64,000 nucleotides of DNA, taken from NCBI GenBank assembly GCA_020248865.1, contig JADCGS010000006.1:1-64000 (forward strand), in the 5' to 3' direction. Numbering within the stretch: the first letter of the stretch is position 1; each line of letters begins with the position of its first letter. Positions 1 to 9,128 of this stretch are shown piece by piece. The DNA is from Burkholderiales bacterium. Its GTDB lineage: Bacteria > Pseudomonadota > Gammaproteobacteria > Burkholderiales > Burkholderiaceae_F. The notes beneath the pieces are model-generated. The model saw only the letters and a list, made by a program, of their open reading frames with translations. It was not told the DNA's origin and made no database searches. The position numbers and the translations under genes are program-made.

Positions 1-139
1 AATGTGGCCGCGCGGGCGCCGCGCAAACCCGCGTAGCCCCGGCCGTCCAAATTGGCTTGGGCCAAGTGCTGGGTACCGCCGCAGCTTACGGAGGCAGATC
101 GTGGATGCACGGGGGCGACCTGGTGAAACATCCGGGCTA
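1..139 (+). mobile_element. R1 MITE-like element, copy 1 (cut by window start)
   Basis: This is the right half of a ~250-bp dispersed element also found at 21421-21670, 29123-29378 and 48988-49235. It shares the GC-rich core GCCGCGCGGGCGCCGCGCAA and the block around CAGATCGTGGATGCA with copy 2. It ends in the terminal repeat GGTGAAACATCCGGGCTA at about 122-139. The last three bases (CTA) are, on the minus strand, the TAG stop of the neighbouring flavoprotein gene. The left end lies outside the window. Confidence 0.8.
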
Positions 140-1504
140 GACCCAGTCGAAGATCTCGGAGTGCACCTGGGCGGCTGGCACGTCCAGATCGGCGAGGTGG
201 CGCTCGACCAGCCGCGTCATGGGCGTGGGGCCGCAGACGAACCAGTGCCAGGCCGTGTAGCCGCCCGGCAGGTGGCGCGCCAGCACGTCGCGCGTGATGA
301 GCCCGTGCTCGCCGCGCCATTCGAGCGGCGGCTCCTGCAGCACGTGCACCACGCGCAGGTCGAGCCGGCTCGCCAGGGCGTCGAGCTCCTCGCGAAAGGC
401 CACGCGCTCCCAGCGCCGGTTGCCGTAGAACAGCGCGAGCGGGCGCCGGTCGTCGCGCTCGGCCAGTGTGCGCAGCATCGACAGCACCGGCGCGCAGCCG
501 ACGCCGCCTGCGACGAAGGCATAGCCCGGCGCGTCCGGATGCCGGTCGATGCCGAAGGTGCCGTAGGGCCCATCGACCCAGGCGCGCGTGCCGGGCTGCA
601 CCGACGACACGGCGCTGCTGAAGTCGCCGAGCGCCTTGATCGACAGTTCGATCGTGTCGCGGGTGCCGCCGGCCGATGCGATCGAAAACGGATGCTCCTG
701 CATGCGCCACGGCGAGCGCGCCAGCGACAGCCAGACGAACTGACCCGGCGCGAAGCGCAGCGGCCGTCCCGCCGGCGCGGCCAGTTGCAGCGTGGTCACC
801 CGCCCGCGCTCGGCCTGCACCCGGGTCACGCGCCACGGCGCGCGCGCCAGGCGCCACGGTCGCACCGCGCGCACCCACACGATCAGGCTCAGCCAGAAGC
901 CGCCGTAGGCAACCCAGAGCGCCTGTTTCCAGGGCGTGTCGAGATAGCGACCGGCACCGAAGAGGTGCGCCAGCGCGAGCGCGAAGCCGACCGTGGCGAG
1001 CAGCGTGTGGGTGATCCGCCAGGCTTCGTAGGGCAGGCGAAGCCGCTTGCGCGCCAGTGACAGCACCACCGCCAGAACGAAGCAGACGATGGCCAGCCGA
1101 CCCGCCGTCATGTGCGGCGGCGCCAGCCGCGGATCGTGGCTGCCGGCCATGGCCGGCACGGTCGCGTAGACCAGCACGACGTGCAGGACCAGCAGCGCCA
1201 GCGCGGCCACGGCCAGATAGCGATGGAAGCGGTAGACGAGGTCGATGCCGAAGGGCGCGGTCGCGCGCTTGAAGCGCGCAGTCAGCGCGAACTGCACGCC
1301 GAACATGGCGGCGCCGGCGTAGCCGAGCGCCATGGCGAAGTCCCAGCCGAAGCCGGCGCCGGACTGGCGCGCCGCCGGCAGCAGCGCGAACAGCGGCAAC
1401 GTGACCGCCGCCAGGTACAGGACGAGCCACTGCAGGGCCCGCGCGCCGGCCGGGTCGCGCGGCCGAGGAGCCGGCAGGGCAGATGGTCGTGCAGGCGGGC
1501 TCAT
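137..1504 (-). CDS. Ferric-reductase-like transmembrane flavoprotein (FRD/FNR type)
   Basis: This is a 455-residue inner-membrane flavocytochrome-like oxidoreductase. The N-terminal half has about six hydrophobic segments with histidines in paired helices (HRYLAVAALALLVLH, RITHTLLATVGFALALAH), the pattern of haem-binding ferric-reductase domains. The C-terminal half is FNR-like: an FAD motif (EHPFSIASAGG) near residue 260, an NAD(P)-binding GGVGCAPVL and a terminal CGPTPMTRLVERHL. By family it should pass electrons from NAD(P)H through FAD and haem to an external acceptor; the acceptor is unknown. I chose the ATG at 1504; a TTG seven codons upstream is also open. The stop TAG is made by the end of repeat R1. 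No partner gene is visible, because the 5' side faces a small-protein gene and the 3' side is the repeat. Confidence 0.85.
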   Translation of the reverse strand: MSPPARPSALPAPRPRDPAGARALQWLVLYLAAVTLPLFALLPAARQSGAGFGWDFAMALGYAGAAMFGVQFALTARFKRATAPFGIDLVYRFHRYLAVAALALLVLHVVLVYATVPAMAGSHDPRLAPPHMTAGRLAIVCFVLAVVLSLARKRLRLPYEAWRITHTLLATVGFALALAHLFGAGRYLDTPWKQALWVAYGGFWLSLIVWVRAVRPWRLARAPWRVTRVQAERGRVTTLQLAAPAGRPLRFAPGQFVWLSLARSPWRMQEHPFSIASAGGTRDTIELSIKALGDFSSAVSSVQPGTRAWVDGPYGTFGIDRHPDAPGYAFVAGGVGCAPVLSMLRTLAERDDRRPLALFYGNRRWERVAFREELDALASRLDLRVVHVLQEPPLEWRGEHGLITRDVLARHLPGGYTAWHWFVCGPTPMTRLVERHLADLDVPAAQVHSEIFDWV

Positions 1505-1783
1505 CGGGTCGCGCGCGGCAAGCAAGGCCGCTGAGTCTACGGGCGCGTGCCGCGGACCGCCGGCGGGCCGAACCCGCGCGCAAGATCCGCCGCAGCGGTG
1601 CAGCGAGGCCCACAGCCCCGACGTATGGCTTCGGAGGCCGGCGACACGGTTTCGGCCGGGTGCCGGTTGAGGTGGGGCGATGGTTGGCGCGGTGCGGCAT
1701 GACCAAGGTCATCGGGGTCTGCCACAACCGTTCATCGGGCGAAACAATCCGTCCATTCGCCGGCTCCCCATGGATCGAAGCGC

Positions 1784-1957
1784 ATGGATTCGTCCAAGTC
1801 CTCCCGCGGCAGCGGCTTGAACAGCCTGCCTTCGATGTCGCAACAGCACCCGCTCGCCAACCTGTCCACCGCCTCGGGCGTGCTGCTCGGCGTCGCCCTC
1901 GGGGCCGCACTCTGGTTCTGCGCCCTGCTGCTGTACCGCATGCTGGCGGGCGCTTAG
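1784..1957 (+). CDS. Small single-pass membrane protein (57 aa)
   Basis: An ATG-initiated frame of 58 codons encodes a Ser/Gln-rich polar N-terminus (MDSSKSSRGSGLNSLP) followed by one strong hydrophobic segment (about residues 33-53, GVLLGVALGAALWFCALLLY) and a short RMLAGA tail. The layout of a polar N-terminus, a single transmembrane helix and a stop right after is typical of small membrane proteins. I recognise no family. It is divergent from the flavoprotein gene (start 1504), with 280 bp between that seems to hold no other gene. Its stop lies 6 bp before an 8-bp tandem repeat. It could be a chance ORF, but the clean hydrophobic profile in an otherwise unassigned stretch argues for a gene. 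Confidence 0.45.
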   Translation: MDSSKSSRGSGLNSLPSMSQQHPLANLSTASGVLLGVALGAALWFCALLLYRMLAGA

Positions 1958-1962
1958 TTGAT

Positions 1963-2040
1963 CGCTGAGTCGCTGAGTCGCTGAGTCGCTGAGTCGCCGG
2001 GTCGCCGAGTCGCCGGGTCGCCGGGTCGCCGGGTCGCCGA
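1963..2040. repeat. 8-bp tandem repeat (GCTGAGTC/GCCGGGTC)
   Basis: About nine consecutive 8-bp units read GCTGAGTC four times and then drift to GCCGGGTC and GCCGAGTC. The run lies just after the 57-residue ORF and is not inside any credible gene, so a change in copy number would not shift a reading frame. Confidence 0.85.
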
Positions 2041-2498
2041 ACTGCGTAGTCCTGGCCGCCGGCTTGCCGCCTGCCCGGGGGCGTCGCTGCGCTCAAGGAG
2101 CGACCCGCGTCGCTGCAGAGCGACAAAACGACTCCGGCCGGCGGCCTGTCCGAGACTGGGCAACCCTCAAAAAAGTCGTTTTCGATCAATGATTTATTGT
2201 TGACTTCGCCAACCCCGTCAATCATTGGTGCGTCGCATCAGTCGCCGGGGGGCGACAGAACGGCTGACGAACGGCTCCCAGCTCAGATTGGGTGAGCGCC
2301 TACTGGCGTGATAAGGCCTGCCAGTCGGGCTTGGCCCGTCTCGTGCGTGGTAGGTCCTTCGGGACCTGGACAGCGATTTGCGGGAGCACCGTGCCCCCGG
2401 CGCGCTGCGGTCCATCGAGCGCCCGGATGAACGCCTTCTTGTCTGTGTGGGACGGTTCGACCGGCACGCCGGATGGGGCGCGCCTATCGGCGGGCGCG
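2041..2498. other. Leader/intergenic region before opgG
   Basis: No convincing gene is present. The only AT-rich part, about 2165-2225 (CTCAAAAAAGTCGTTTTCG and onward, with TTGACT at 2199), is the best place for the opgG promoter, although no good -10 box stands out. The opgG frame stays open back to 2292, but that extension has no protein-like character. Confidence 0.4.
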
Positions 2499-4106
2499 GT
2501 GACGATCCGAGCGTGTTCACCGGTGGTCCGGGCCTTGCTGGCGCTGGCAATGGCCGGTGTGGCCACTGCGCCGGTGCAGGCGCAGGATGCCGTATTCGAC
2601 CGCGTCGCCGAGCGGGCCCGCCAACTGGCCGCCGAACCGTATCGCACGCCGCAGCCGAGCTTGCCGGCGGAGCTGGCGGCGCTGAACTACGACGGCCATC
2701 GCGACATCCGCTTCCGGCCCGAGCGGGCGCTGTGGCGCGGCGACGGGCTGCCGTTCGAGGTGCAGTTCTTCCATCCCGGCTGGCTGTTTGCCGACCCGGT
2801 GCGGATCCACGAGGTCACGCCGCAGGGCACGCGCGAGATCACGGTGACGCCCGAGGACTTCGACTACGGCCGCAACCGGCTCGATCCGGCGCGCTGGCCG
2901 AAGCTCGGGTTTGCCGGCTTCCGCGTGCACTACCCGCTCAACGACGCGCAGTACAAGGACGAGCTGGTGGTGTTCCTCGGCGCCAGCTACTTCCGTGCCC
3001 TGGGCCGCGGCCAGCGTTACGGTCTGTCGGCGCGCGGCCTGGCGATCGACACCGTGGACCGTCCCGGACGCGCCGCCGGCGTGCGCTACGCGGGCGAGGA
3101 GTTCCCGCGCTTTTCCGAGTTCTGGCTGGAGCGGCCGGCGCCGGGCGCCGACCGCCTCGTGATCCATGCGCTGCTGGAATCGCCGCGCGCGACCGGCGCC
3201 TACCGGTTCACCATCGAGCCCGGCCTCAGCACCGACATGCAGGTGCGGGCGCGCCTGTACCTGCGCGCCGGCGTCACCACGCTGGGCATCGCGCCGCTCA
3301 CCAGCATGTTCCTGCACGGCGAGAACCAGCCCGACGACGGCGACTTTCGGCCCGAGGTGCACGACTCCGACGGCCTGCAGGTGCACACCGGCGAGGGCGA
3401 GTGGATCTGGCGGCCGCTCGTGAACCCGCACTTCGCGCAGCCGCGCGGCATCCTCACCACCAGCTTTGCCACGCGCAACCCGCGCGGCTTCGGCCTCATG
3501 CAGCGCGACCGCGAGTTCCTGCGCTACGAGGACCTGGAGGCGCGCTACGAGCTGCGGCCCAGCCTGTGGGTCGAGCCGGTGGGCGAATGGGGCGCCGGCC
3601 GCGTGGAACTCGTGCAACTGCCGACCGACGAGGAGATCCACGACAACATCGTCGCCTACTGGAAGCCCGACGTGCTGCCGGCGCCCGGCCAGCCGCTCGA
3701 CCTGTCGTATCGACTGAGCTGGCAGAAGCTGCAGGAGACACGCGCCGGCTCGAGCATCGTCACGCAGACGCGGCGCGGCCGCAGCTACGGCCGGCTGGCG
3801 GCGGGCGAGCAGAAGTTCGTCATCGACTTCAAGGGCCCGGCGCTCGACCGCCTGCCGTCGGCTGCGGTGGTCGAGCCGGTGGTCGACGCCGGCCCCAACG
3901 CGCGCGTGCTGCAGGCGGTGGCCTACCGCAACGAGGTCGCCGGCGGCTGGCGCCTGACCTTGCGCGTGCAGCGCACCGACCTGCCCGCCGGCGCCAGCGA
4001 GCCGTCGTCCGCCGCGCCGCCGGCCCCGCTCGACCTGCGCGCGTTTCTGCGCCATCAGAAAGACACGGTGTCCGAGACATGGACCTACCTGCATCCGCAT
4101 CCCTGA
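2499..4106 (+). CDS. opgG: Periplasmic glucan biosynthesis protein OpgG (MdoG)
   Basis: OpgG is needed to make osmoregulated periplasmic glucans: it acts in the periplasm on the beta-1,2-glucan backbone extruded by OpgH. The mature chain begins with a typical start (FDRVAERARQLAAEPY) and carries family blocks such as LNYDGHRDIRFRPERALW, QFFHPGWLF, TSMFLHGENQPDD, FATRNPRGFGLMQRDREF and VAYWKPD. From the GTG at 2499 the protein is 535 residues (E. coli OpgG is 511). That start gives a normal signal peptide ending PVQAQ with a short basic N-region (TIRACSPVVR). The ATG at 2427 would add 24 residues before it. The gene is followed by opgH, whose likely ATG overlaps its 3' end by 28 bp. Confidence 0.93.
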   Translation: MTIRACSPVVRALLALAMAGVATAPVQAQDAVFDRVAERARQLAAEPYRTPQPSLPAELAALNYDGHRDIRFRPERALWRGDGLPFEVQFFHPGWLFADPVRIHEVTPQGTREITVTPEDFDYGRNRLDPARWPKLGFAGFRVHYPLNDAQYKDELVVFLGASYFRALGRGQRYGLSARGLAIDTVDRPGRAAGVRYAGEEFPRFSEFWLERPAPGADRLVIHALLESPRATGAYRFTIEPGLSTDMQVRARLYLRAGVTTLGIAPLTSMFLHGENQPDDGDFRPEVHDSDGLQVHTGEGEWIWRPLVNPHFAQPRGILTTSFATRNPRGFGLMQRDREFLRYEDLEARYELRPSLWVEPVGEWGAGRVELVQLPTDEEIHDNIVAYWKPDVLPAPGQPLDLSYRLSWQKLQETRAGSSIVTQTRRGRSYGRLAAGEQKFVIDFKGPALDRLPSAAVVEPVVDAGPNARVLQAVAYRNEVAGGWRLTLRVQRTDLPAGASEPSSAAPPAPLDLRAFLRHQKDTVSETWTYLHPHP

Positions 4107-6559
4107 CCGGCCGCGCCGGCGTACCCGGTCGCGATGGTCGCGACGGTCGCGACGATCGCGACGATCGGCACGCCCGTGACGAGCTGGCCTCGGCCCGCTG
4201 CCGGCGTAGCGGCCGGGCGCGCACCGCGTCCGCCGCCGCGGCGCCGGAGCGCAGCTTGCCGCCGCTGGCCCGTGGATCGATGACCGCCACACCCTGGCGC
4301 GCCCGGCCGCTGGTCGGCCTGGCGCAGGCGCTGCTGGGGCGCGACCCGGGACCGCAGGCGGCGCGCGGTGGCCGCCCGGCCTGGATCGACGCAGCGACGC
4401 GGCGTCGCACGGCGTTCGCGGCGCTGATCGCGCTGTCGGCCGCGGCGGCTGCGGCCACCCTGTGGGCGGCGTGGCCGCGCGCCGGGCTCGGCGTGCTGCA
4501 CGCCGTCGTGCTGGCGATGTTCACCGTGCTGTTCGGCTGGATCGCCGCCGGCTTCTGGACTGCGCTGGCGGGATTCATGGTGCTGCTGCGCGGTGGCGAC
4601 CGCTTTGCCATCGACCGCCGCCTGGACCGCAGCGCGCCGCTCGACGCGGGCGCGCGCACCGCGATCGTGATGCCCATCTGCAACGAGGACGCGGCCACGG
4701 TGTTCGGCGGCCTGCGCGCCGCCGTCGAGTCGCTGGTGGCTACGCGCGAGGCCGGCCACTTCGACGTCTTCGTGCTGAGCGACACGCGCCGCCCGGACCT
4801 GCGCGTGCAGGAGATCGTCGCGTTCGAGGAGCTGCGGGCCGCGCTGGGCGCGGCCGCGGCGGGCGCGGGGCCGCGCATCCACTACCGCTGGCGCGGCCGT
4901 GCCGTCCGGAAGAAGGCCGGCAACGTCGCCGACTTCTGCCGTCGCTGGGGGCGCAACTACCGCTACCTGGTGGTGCTCGATGCCGACAGCATCATGAGCG
5001 GCGACTGCCTGACCGCGCTGGTGCGGCTGATGGAGGCGCACCCGGACGCCGGCATCATCCAGACCGCGCCGCGCGCCCTCGGTCCGGCCTCGCCGCATGG
5101 CCGCGTGCTGCAGTTCGCGCAGCGCGTGACCGGCCCCCTGTACACCGCCGGCATGCAGTACTGGCAGCTCGGAGAGTCGCACTACTGGGGCCACAACGCG
5201 ATCATCCGCACCGCGCCTTTCATGCAGCACGCGGCGCTGGCCCGACTGCCGGCCCGGCGCGGTCAGGCCGGCCTGCTCGACGGCGACGTGATGTCGCACG
5301 ACTTCGTGGAGGCCGCGCTGCTGCGGCGTGCCGGCTATCACGTCTGGGTGGCCCACCAGTTGGCGGGCTCGTACGAGCAGGTGCCGCCCAGCCTGGCGAC
5401 CGAGCTGCAGCGCGACCGCCGCTGGTGCCTGGGCAACCTGCAGAACGCAAGGCTGATCGGCGAACCCGGCTTGCATCCGGTGCATCGTGCGGTGTTCCTC
5501 ACCGGTGCGCTGTCGTACGGGTCGGCGCCGCTGTGGCTGGGCTTCCTGCTGCTGTCCACGCTGCTGGCCGTCGGCGGGACAGCGGGCGGTGCGTCCGGCC
5601 CCCTGACGATGCTGGCGGTAGCGCCGGATCGGCCGGCGGCGGCGGGTCCGGCGCCGCTGCTGGCGCTGTTCGTCGCCACGGCGGGCATGCTGGTCCTGCC
5701 CAAGCTGCTGGCACTGGTCGCGGTGCTGGTGCGCCGGGAACAGCGCCGCTTCGGCGGCGCGCTGCGCCTGTTTGCCAGCGGCGCGGCCGAGCTCGTCTTG
5801 AGCGTGCTGCTGGCGCCGGTGCGCATGATGTTCCACGCGCAGTTCGTGCTGGCCGCCGGCATCGGCCAGTTCACCGGCTGGAAGATGGAGTGGCGCTCGC
5901 CGCCGCGCGGCGTGCAGGCCACCTCGTGGCGCCGGGCGCTGCACCGGCACGGCCTGCACGCAGTGCTTGCCGCGCTGTGGCTGGGCGGCGTGGTCTGGGC
6001 GCTGGGCGCCGGCGGCGCGCTGTGGCTGGCGCCGGTGCTGGTGCCGCTGCTGCTGGCGATTCCGCTGTCGGTGCTGGGCAGCCTGCCCGCGCTGGGGCGC
6101 ATGCTGCGCCGCTGGGGCCTGTTTGCGGTGCCGGAAGAAGTTTGGCCGCCGGCCGTGCTGCGCGCGGCCGCGCGCTACCAGGCGCGCGTGCTGCCGGCGC
6201 TGGGCTTTGCCGATGCGGTGGCCAATCCGGCGGTGCAGGGCGCGGTGACGCGCGCCATGGGCCCGCGCGACACGCAGGAGGGCCTGCGCGCCGGCCACCG
6301 GCTGGAGCTGGCCGAACGCGCCGCCGCGCGCGGCCTGGCATCGCTCACACCGGACGAGCAGATGCGCCTGCTGTCCGAGCCGCAGGCACTGGCGCTGCTG
6401 CGCCTGTGGCTGGCGGTGCGCGGCACGAGCGAAGCACGCGCCAGCGCGACCACCCGCGTCGCGGCCAACGCGTCGGCCTGGGCCGACGGGGGTGGCCGCA
6501 TGGTCGGCGGCCGCGGCGCCCTCCCGCGGCGCGCGCAGCGGCGCCAGGGCGACCAGTAG
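4079..6559 (+). CDS. opgH: Glucans biosynthesis glucosyltransferase OpgH (MdoH)
   Basis: This inner-membrane family-2 glycosyltransferase polymerises UDP-glucose into the periplasmic glucan backbone and is paired with OpgG. Visible features are the nucleotide-sugar aspartates in VVLDADSIMSG (near residue 300), the acidic DGDVMSHDFVEAALL block, the QRDRRWCLGN (QxxRW) motif near residue 443, and several membrane helices before and after the catalytic loop. From the ATG at 4079 it is 826 residues, close to E. coli OpgH (847). The ATG at 4280 would give 759 residues and drop a poorly conserved N-terminus holding a 9-bp repeat tract (RDGRDGRDDRDDR). The upstream start is favoured because it overlaps the opgG end, but this is uncertain. 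Confidence 0.92.
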   Translation: MDLPASASLTGRAGVPGRDGRDGRDDRDDRHARDELASARCRRSGRARTASAAAAPERSLPPLARGSMTATPWRARPLVGLAQALLGRDPGPQAARGGRPAWIDAATRRRTAFAALIALSAAAAAATLWAAWPRAGLGVLHAVVLAMFTVLFGWIAAGFWTALAGFMVLLRGGDRFAIDRRLDRSAPLDAGARTAIVMPICNEDAATVFGGLRAAVESLVATREAGHFDVFVLSDTRRPDLRVQEIVAFEELRAALGAAAAGAGPRIHYRWRGRAVRKKAGNVADFCRRWGRNYRYLVVLDADSIMSGDCLTALVRLMEAHPDAGIIQTAPRALGPASPHGRVLQFAQRVTGPLYTAGMQYWQLGESHYWGHNAIIRTAPFMQHAALARLPARRGQAGLLDGDVMSHDFVEAALLRRAGYHVWVAHQLAGSYEQVPPSLATELQRDRRWCLGNLQNARLIGEPGLHPVHRAVFLTGALSYGSAPLWLGFLLLSTLLAVGGTAGGASGPLTMLAVAPDRPAAAGPAPLLALFVATAGMLVLPKLLALVAVLVRREQRRFGGALRLFASGAAELVLSVLLAPVRMMFHAQFVLAAGIGQFTGWKMEWRSPPRGVQATSWRRALHRHGLHAVLAALWLGGVVWALGAGGALWLAPVLVPLLLAIPLSVLGSLPALGRMLRRWGLFAVPEEVWPPAVLRAAARYQARVLPALGFADAVANPAVQGAVTRAMGPRDTQEGLRAGHRLELAERAAARGLASLTPDEQMRLLSEPQALALLRLWLAVRGTSEARASATTRVAANASAWADGGGRMVGGRGALPRRAQRRQGDQ
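4127..4165 (+). repeat. 9-bp tandem repeat at the opgG-opgH junction
   Basis: Four to five units of GGTCGCGAC/GGTCGCGAT/GATCGCGAC follow each other directly. If opgH starts at 4079 they are translated as Arg-Asp-Gly/Asp repeats in its cytoplasmic N-terminus, and whole-unit expansion keeps the frame. Confidence 0.8.
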
Positions 6560-6631
6560 CGCACGGCGCGCGGCGCTCGGCCAACGGTCGCGCCGGTCGC
6601 GCCGGGCGCGTCCGGCCGCCCGGGCCGGCAC

Positions 6632-7822
6632 TCACCGCGCGAGGAAACGCTCCACCAGGTTGACCCAGAGGCTGGCGCCGATCGGCAGCAGCTCGTCGTT
6701 GAAGTCGTAGCTCGGGTTGTGCAGCATGCACGGCCCGATGCCATGGCCCATTTCTCGGTGGGCGCCGTCGCCGTTGCCGATTACGAAGTAGCTGCCGGGC
6801 CGTGCCTTGAGCATGAAGCTGAAGTCCTCGGCGGTCATGGCCGGCTCATGCTGCCGAACCACGTTGGCCTCGCCGACCATGGCCGCGGCCACGTCGGCCA
6901 CGAAGGTCGTCTCTGCGGGATGATTGACCGTCGGCGGGTAGTAGCGGTTGAAGCTCACCTCGGCCTGCGCGCCGTGCGCGGCTGCGGTCAGCGTGGCCAC
7001 CTCGCGCATGCGGCTTTCGATGAGATCGGTCACGCGCTCGTCGAAGGTGCGCACGGTGCCGCCGAGCAGCGCCTCGTCGGGCACCACGTTGTGGGTATCG
7101 CCGGCGCGCAGCACGGTGATCGACAGCACGGCCGCATCGATCGGCTTCTTGGCGCGCGTCACGATGGTCTGCAGGCCCTGCGCCACCTGCACCGCGACCA
7201 TCACCGGGTCCACGCCCAGGTGCGGCAGCGCCGCGTGCGCGCCCTTGCCCTTGATGCGGATCTCGAACAGGTTGCCGCTGGCCATCAGCGGCCCCGGGTT
7301 GAACCCGAACTGGCCGACCTTCAGCCCCGGCCAGTTGTGCATGGCGTACACGGCCGCGCAGGGCCAGCGCTCGAACAGGCCGTCGTCGATCATCTTCTGG
7401 GCGCCGGCGCCGCCCTCCTCGGCCGGCTGGAAGATGAACACCACGCCGCCGTCGAACTGCCGCGTGGCCACCAGGTGGCGCGCCGCCCCCAGCAGCATCG
7501 CGGTGTGGCCGTCGTGACCGCAGGCGTGCATCTTGCCCGCATGGCGCGAGCGATGGGCAAACTCGTTGACCTCGGCGATCGGCAAGGCATCCATGTCGGC
7601 GCGCAGGCCCAGCAGCCGCGGGCTGCTGCCGGCGCGCAGCACGCCCACCACGCCGGTGCCGCCGAGGCCGCGATGCACCTCGATGCCGCAGGCCGCCAGC
7701 TCCCGCGCCACCACCTCACTGGTGCGGGTTTCCTCGTAGCGCAGCTCGGGATGCGCGTGCAGGTCGCGCCTAATCTCCTGCAGTTGCGGCTGCTGGGCCA
7801 GGATGGAATCGACGAGCTTCAT
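6632..7822 (-). CDS. M20D-family amidohydrolase (hippurate/N-acyl-amino-acid hydrolase type)
   Basis: This is a 396-residue cytosolic metallo-amidohydrolase of the IAA-Leu/hippurate hydrolase group, which cleaves N-acyl amino acids or amino-acid conjugates. Metal ligands are visible in HACGHDGHT (C101, H103), PAEEGG (E135, E136) and AMHNWPG (H162). RRDLHAHPELRYEE near residues 18-31 is the usual N-terminal signature. The substrate cannot be told from sequence. It is divergent from argE with an 82-bp shared promoter region, so co-regulation with arginine or acyl-amino-acid metabolism is possible but only inferred. The C-terminus faces opgH across 72 bp. Confidence 0.9.
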   Translation of the reverse strand: MKLVDSILAQQPQLQEIRRDLHAHPELRYEETRTSEVVARELAACGIEVHRGLGGTGVVGVLRAGSSPRLLGLRADMDALPIAEVNEFAHRSRHAGKMHACGHDGHTAMLLGAARHLVATRQFDGGVVFIFQPAEEGGAGAQKMIDDGLFERWPCAAVYAMHNWPGLKVGQFGFNPGPLMASGNLFEIRIKGKGAHAALPHLGVDPVMVAVQVAQGLQTIVTRAKKPIDAAVLSITVLRAGDTHNVVPDEALLGGTVRTFDERVTDLIESRMREVATLTAAAHGAQAEVSFNRYYPPTVNHPAETTFVADVAAAMVGEANVVRQHEPAMTAEDFSFMLKARPGSYFVIGNGDGAHREMGHGIGPCMLHNPSYDFNDELLPIGASLWVNLVERFLAR

Positions 7823-7904
7823 GGCAGGACCCTGCGGTCAAACGGGACCTTCATGCTAGCGGTTCGGCGCGTAGACTGTTTTCAACCTGTCCATTGAAAC
7901 CGCC

Positions 7905-9128
7905 ATGAACACGATCGCCGACAGCGGGCTCGCCGCGGCCGCACCTTCGGCCGAGGCGCTCGCGATGATCGACCGGCTGCTGGGCTTTCCCACCGTCAGC
8001 CGCGACTCCAACCTGGGGCTCATCGAGTATGCGCGCGACCACCTTGCCGCCCTCGGCGTGCGGCCGCGCCTGGTCTACGACCGCCGCGAGAAGAAGGCGG
8101 CCCTGTTCTGCTCGCTCGCCGACGACCCGGCCGCGGTCCGCCACGACGGCCTGATCCTGAGCGGCCACACCGACACCGTGCCGGTGGACGGCCAGGACTG
8201 GGACAGCGACCCGTTCCGCGCCACCCACCGCGATGGCCGCATCGTGGCGCGCGGCAGCGCCGACATGAAGGGCTTCATCGCCATCGCCCTGGCCTGGGCC
8301 CCGCGGTTTCTTGCGGCGCAGGCGCGCCTGCCGGTCCACCTGGCCCTGACCTACGACGAGGAAACGACCTTCATGGGCATACGCAACCTGGTGGCCGATC
8401 TGGCGGACCAGGGCGTGCGGCCGGCCGGCTGCATCATCGGCGAGCCCACCGACATGCGCGCGATCGTCGCCCACAAGGGCAAGCGCGACTACTGCTGCAC
8501 GCTGCGCGGGCGCGAGGCCCACTCGTCGCTGACGCCGACCGGCGTCAATGCCATCGAGTACGCGGCGCAGCTGATCGGCTTCATCCGCGGCCTGGCGGCA
8601 AAGATGGCGGCCGAGGAGCCGCGCGATGCGCGCTTCGAGGTACCGCACTCGACGCTGCAGACCGGCGTCATCCGCGGCGGCATCGCGGTCAACGTGGTGC
8701 CGCGCGACTGCAGCTTCGAGTTCGAGATGCGCAACCTGCCGGCCACGCGGCACGAGACCATGAGTGCGCAGATCATCGACTACGCGCAGCGCGAGCTGCT
8801 GCCGCAGATGCGCAAGGTGGCCGCCGACGCCGACATCCGCTTCGAGCTCGGCATGGACCTGCCCGCCTTCGGCATCGCGCCCGATGCGCCGCTGGTGCAG
8901 TGGGCGCAGAAGCTGGCGCGCACGCAGCATCTGGGCCCCGGCGCGGTCAGCTTCGCCACCGAGGCGAGCCTGTTCGCCAACGCGGGTATTCCCACCGTGG
9001 TCATGGGGCCGGGCTCGATCGAGCAGGCGCACAAGCCCAACGAGTACTTGAGCTACGCGCAGGTGGCCGCCTGCGAGGCGTTCTTCGCCCGTCTGTGCGA
9101 CGAGCGCGAGACGGGATTCCGCGCTTAG
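7905..9128 (+). CDS. argE: Acetylornithine deacetylase ArgE
   Basis: This is an M20A-family zinc hydrolase of 407 residues that converts N-acetylornithine to ornithine and acetate in arginine biosynthesis. Metal and catalytic residues are visible in LSGHTDTVPVDGQDW (H88, D90), RGSADMKGF (D120), and the acidic pair in YDEETTFMG (E152, E153). The arrangement matches the linear acetylornithine pathway enzyme rather than DapE, for example in the GQDWDSDPF that follows the first histidine. The ATG at 7905 follows the divergent promoter region. No other arginine gene is close, and the next genes downstream form an accessory island. Confidence 0.9.
   Translation: MNTIADSGLAAAAPSAEALAMIDRLLGFPTVSRDSNLGLIEYARDHLAALGVRPRLVYDRREKKAALFCSLADDPAAVRHDGLILSGHTDTVPVDGQDWDSDPFRATHRDGRIVARGSADMKGFIAIALAWAPRFLAAQARLPVHLALTYDEETTFMGIRNLVADLADQGVRPAGCIIGEPTDMRAIVAHKGKRDYCCTLRGREAHSSLTPTGVNAIEYAAQLIGFIRGLAAKMAAEEPRDARFEVPHSTLQTGVIRGGIAVNVVPRDCSFEFEMRNLPATRHETMSAQIIDYAQRELLPQMRKVAADADIRFELGMDLPAFGIAPDAPLVQWAQKLARTQHLGPGAVSFATEASLFANAGIPTVVMGPGSIEQAHKPNEYLSYAQVAACEAFFARLCDERETGFRA

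Noticed and set aside
2292-2498. Extended N-terminus of OpgG from 2292 or 2427
   Set aside because: It would bury the signal peptide behind 24-69 residues of unconserved sequence; the GTG at 2499 gives a normal signal peptide.
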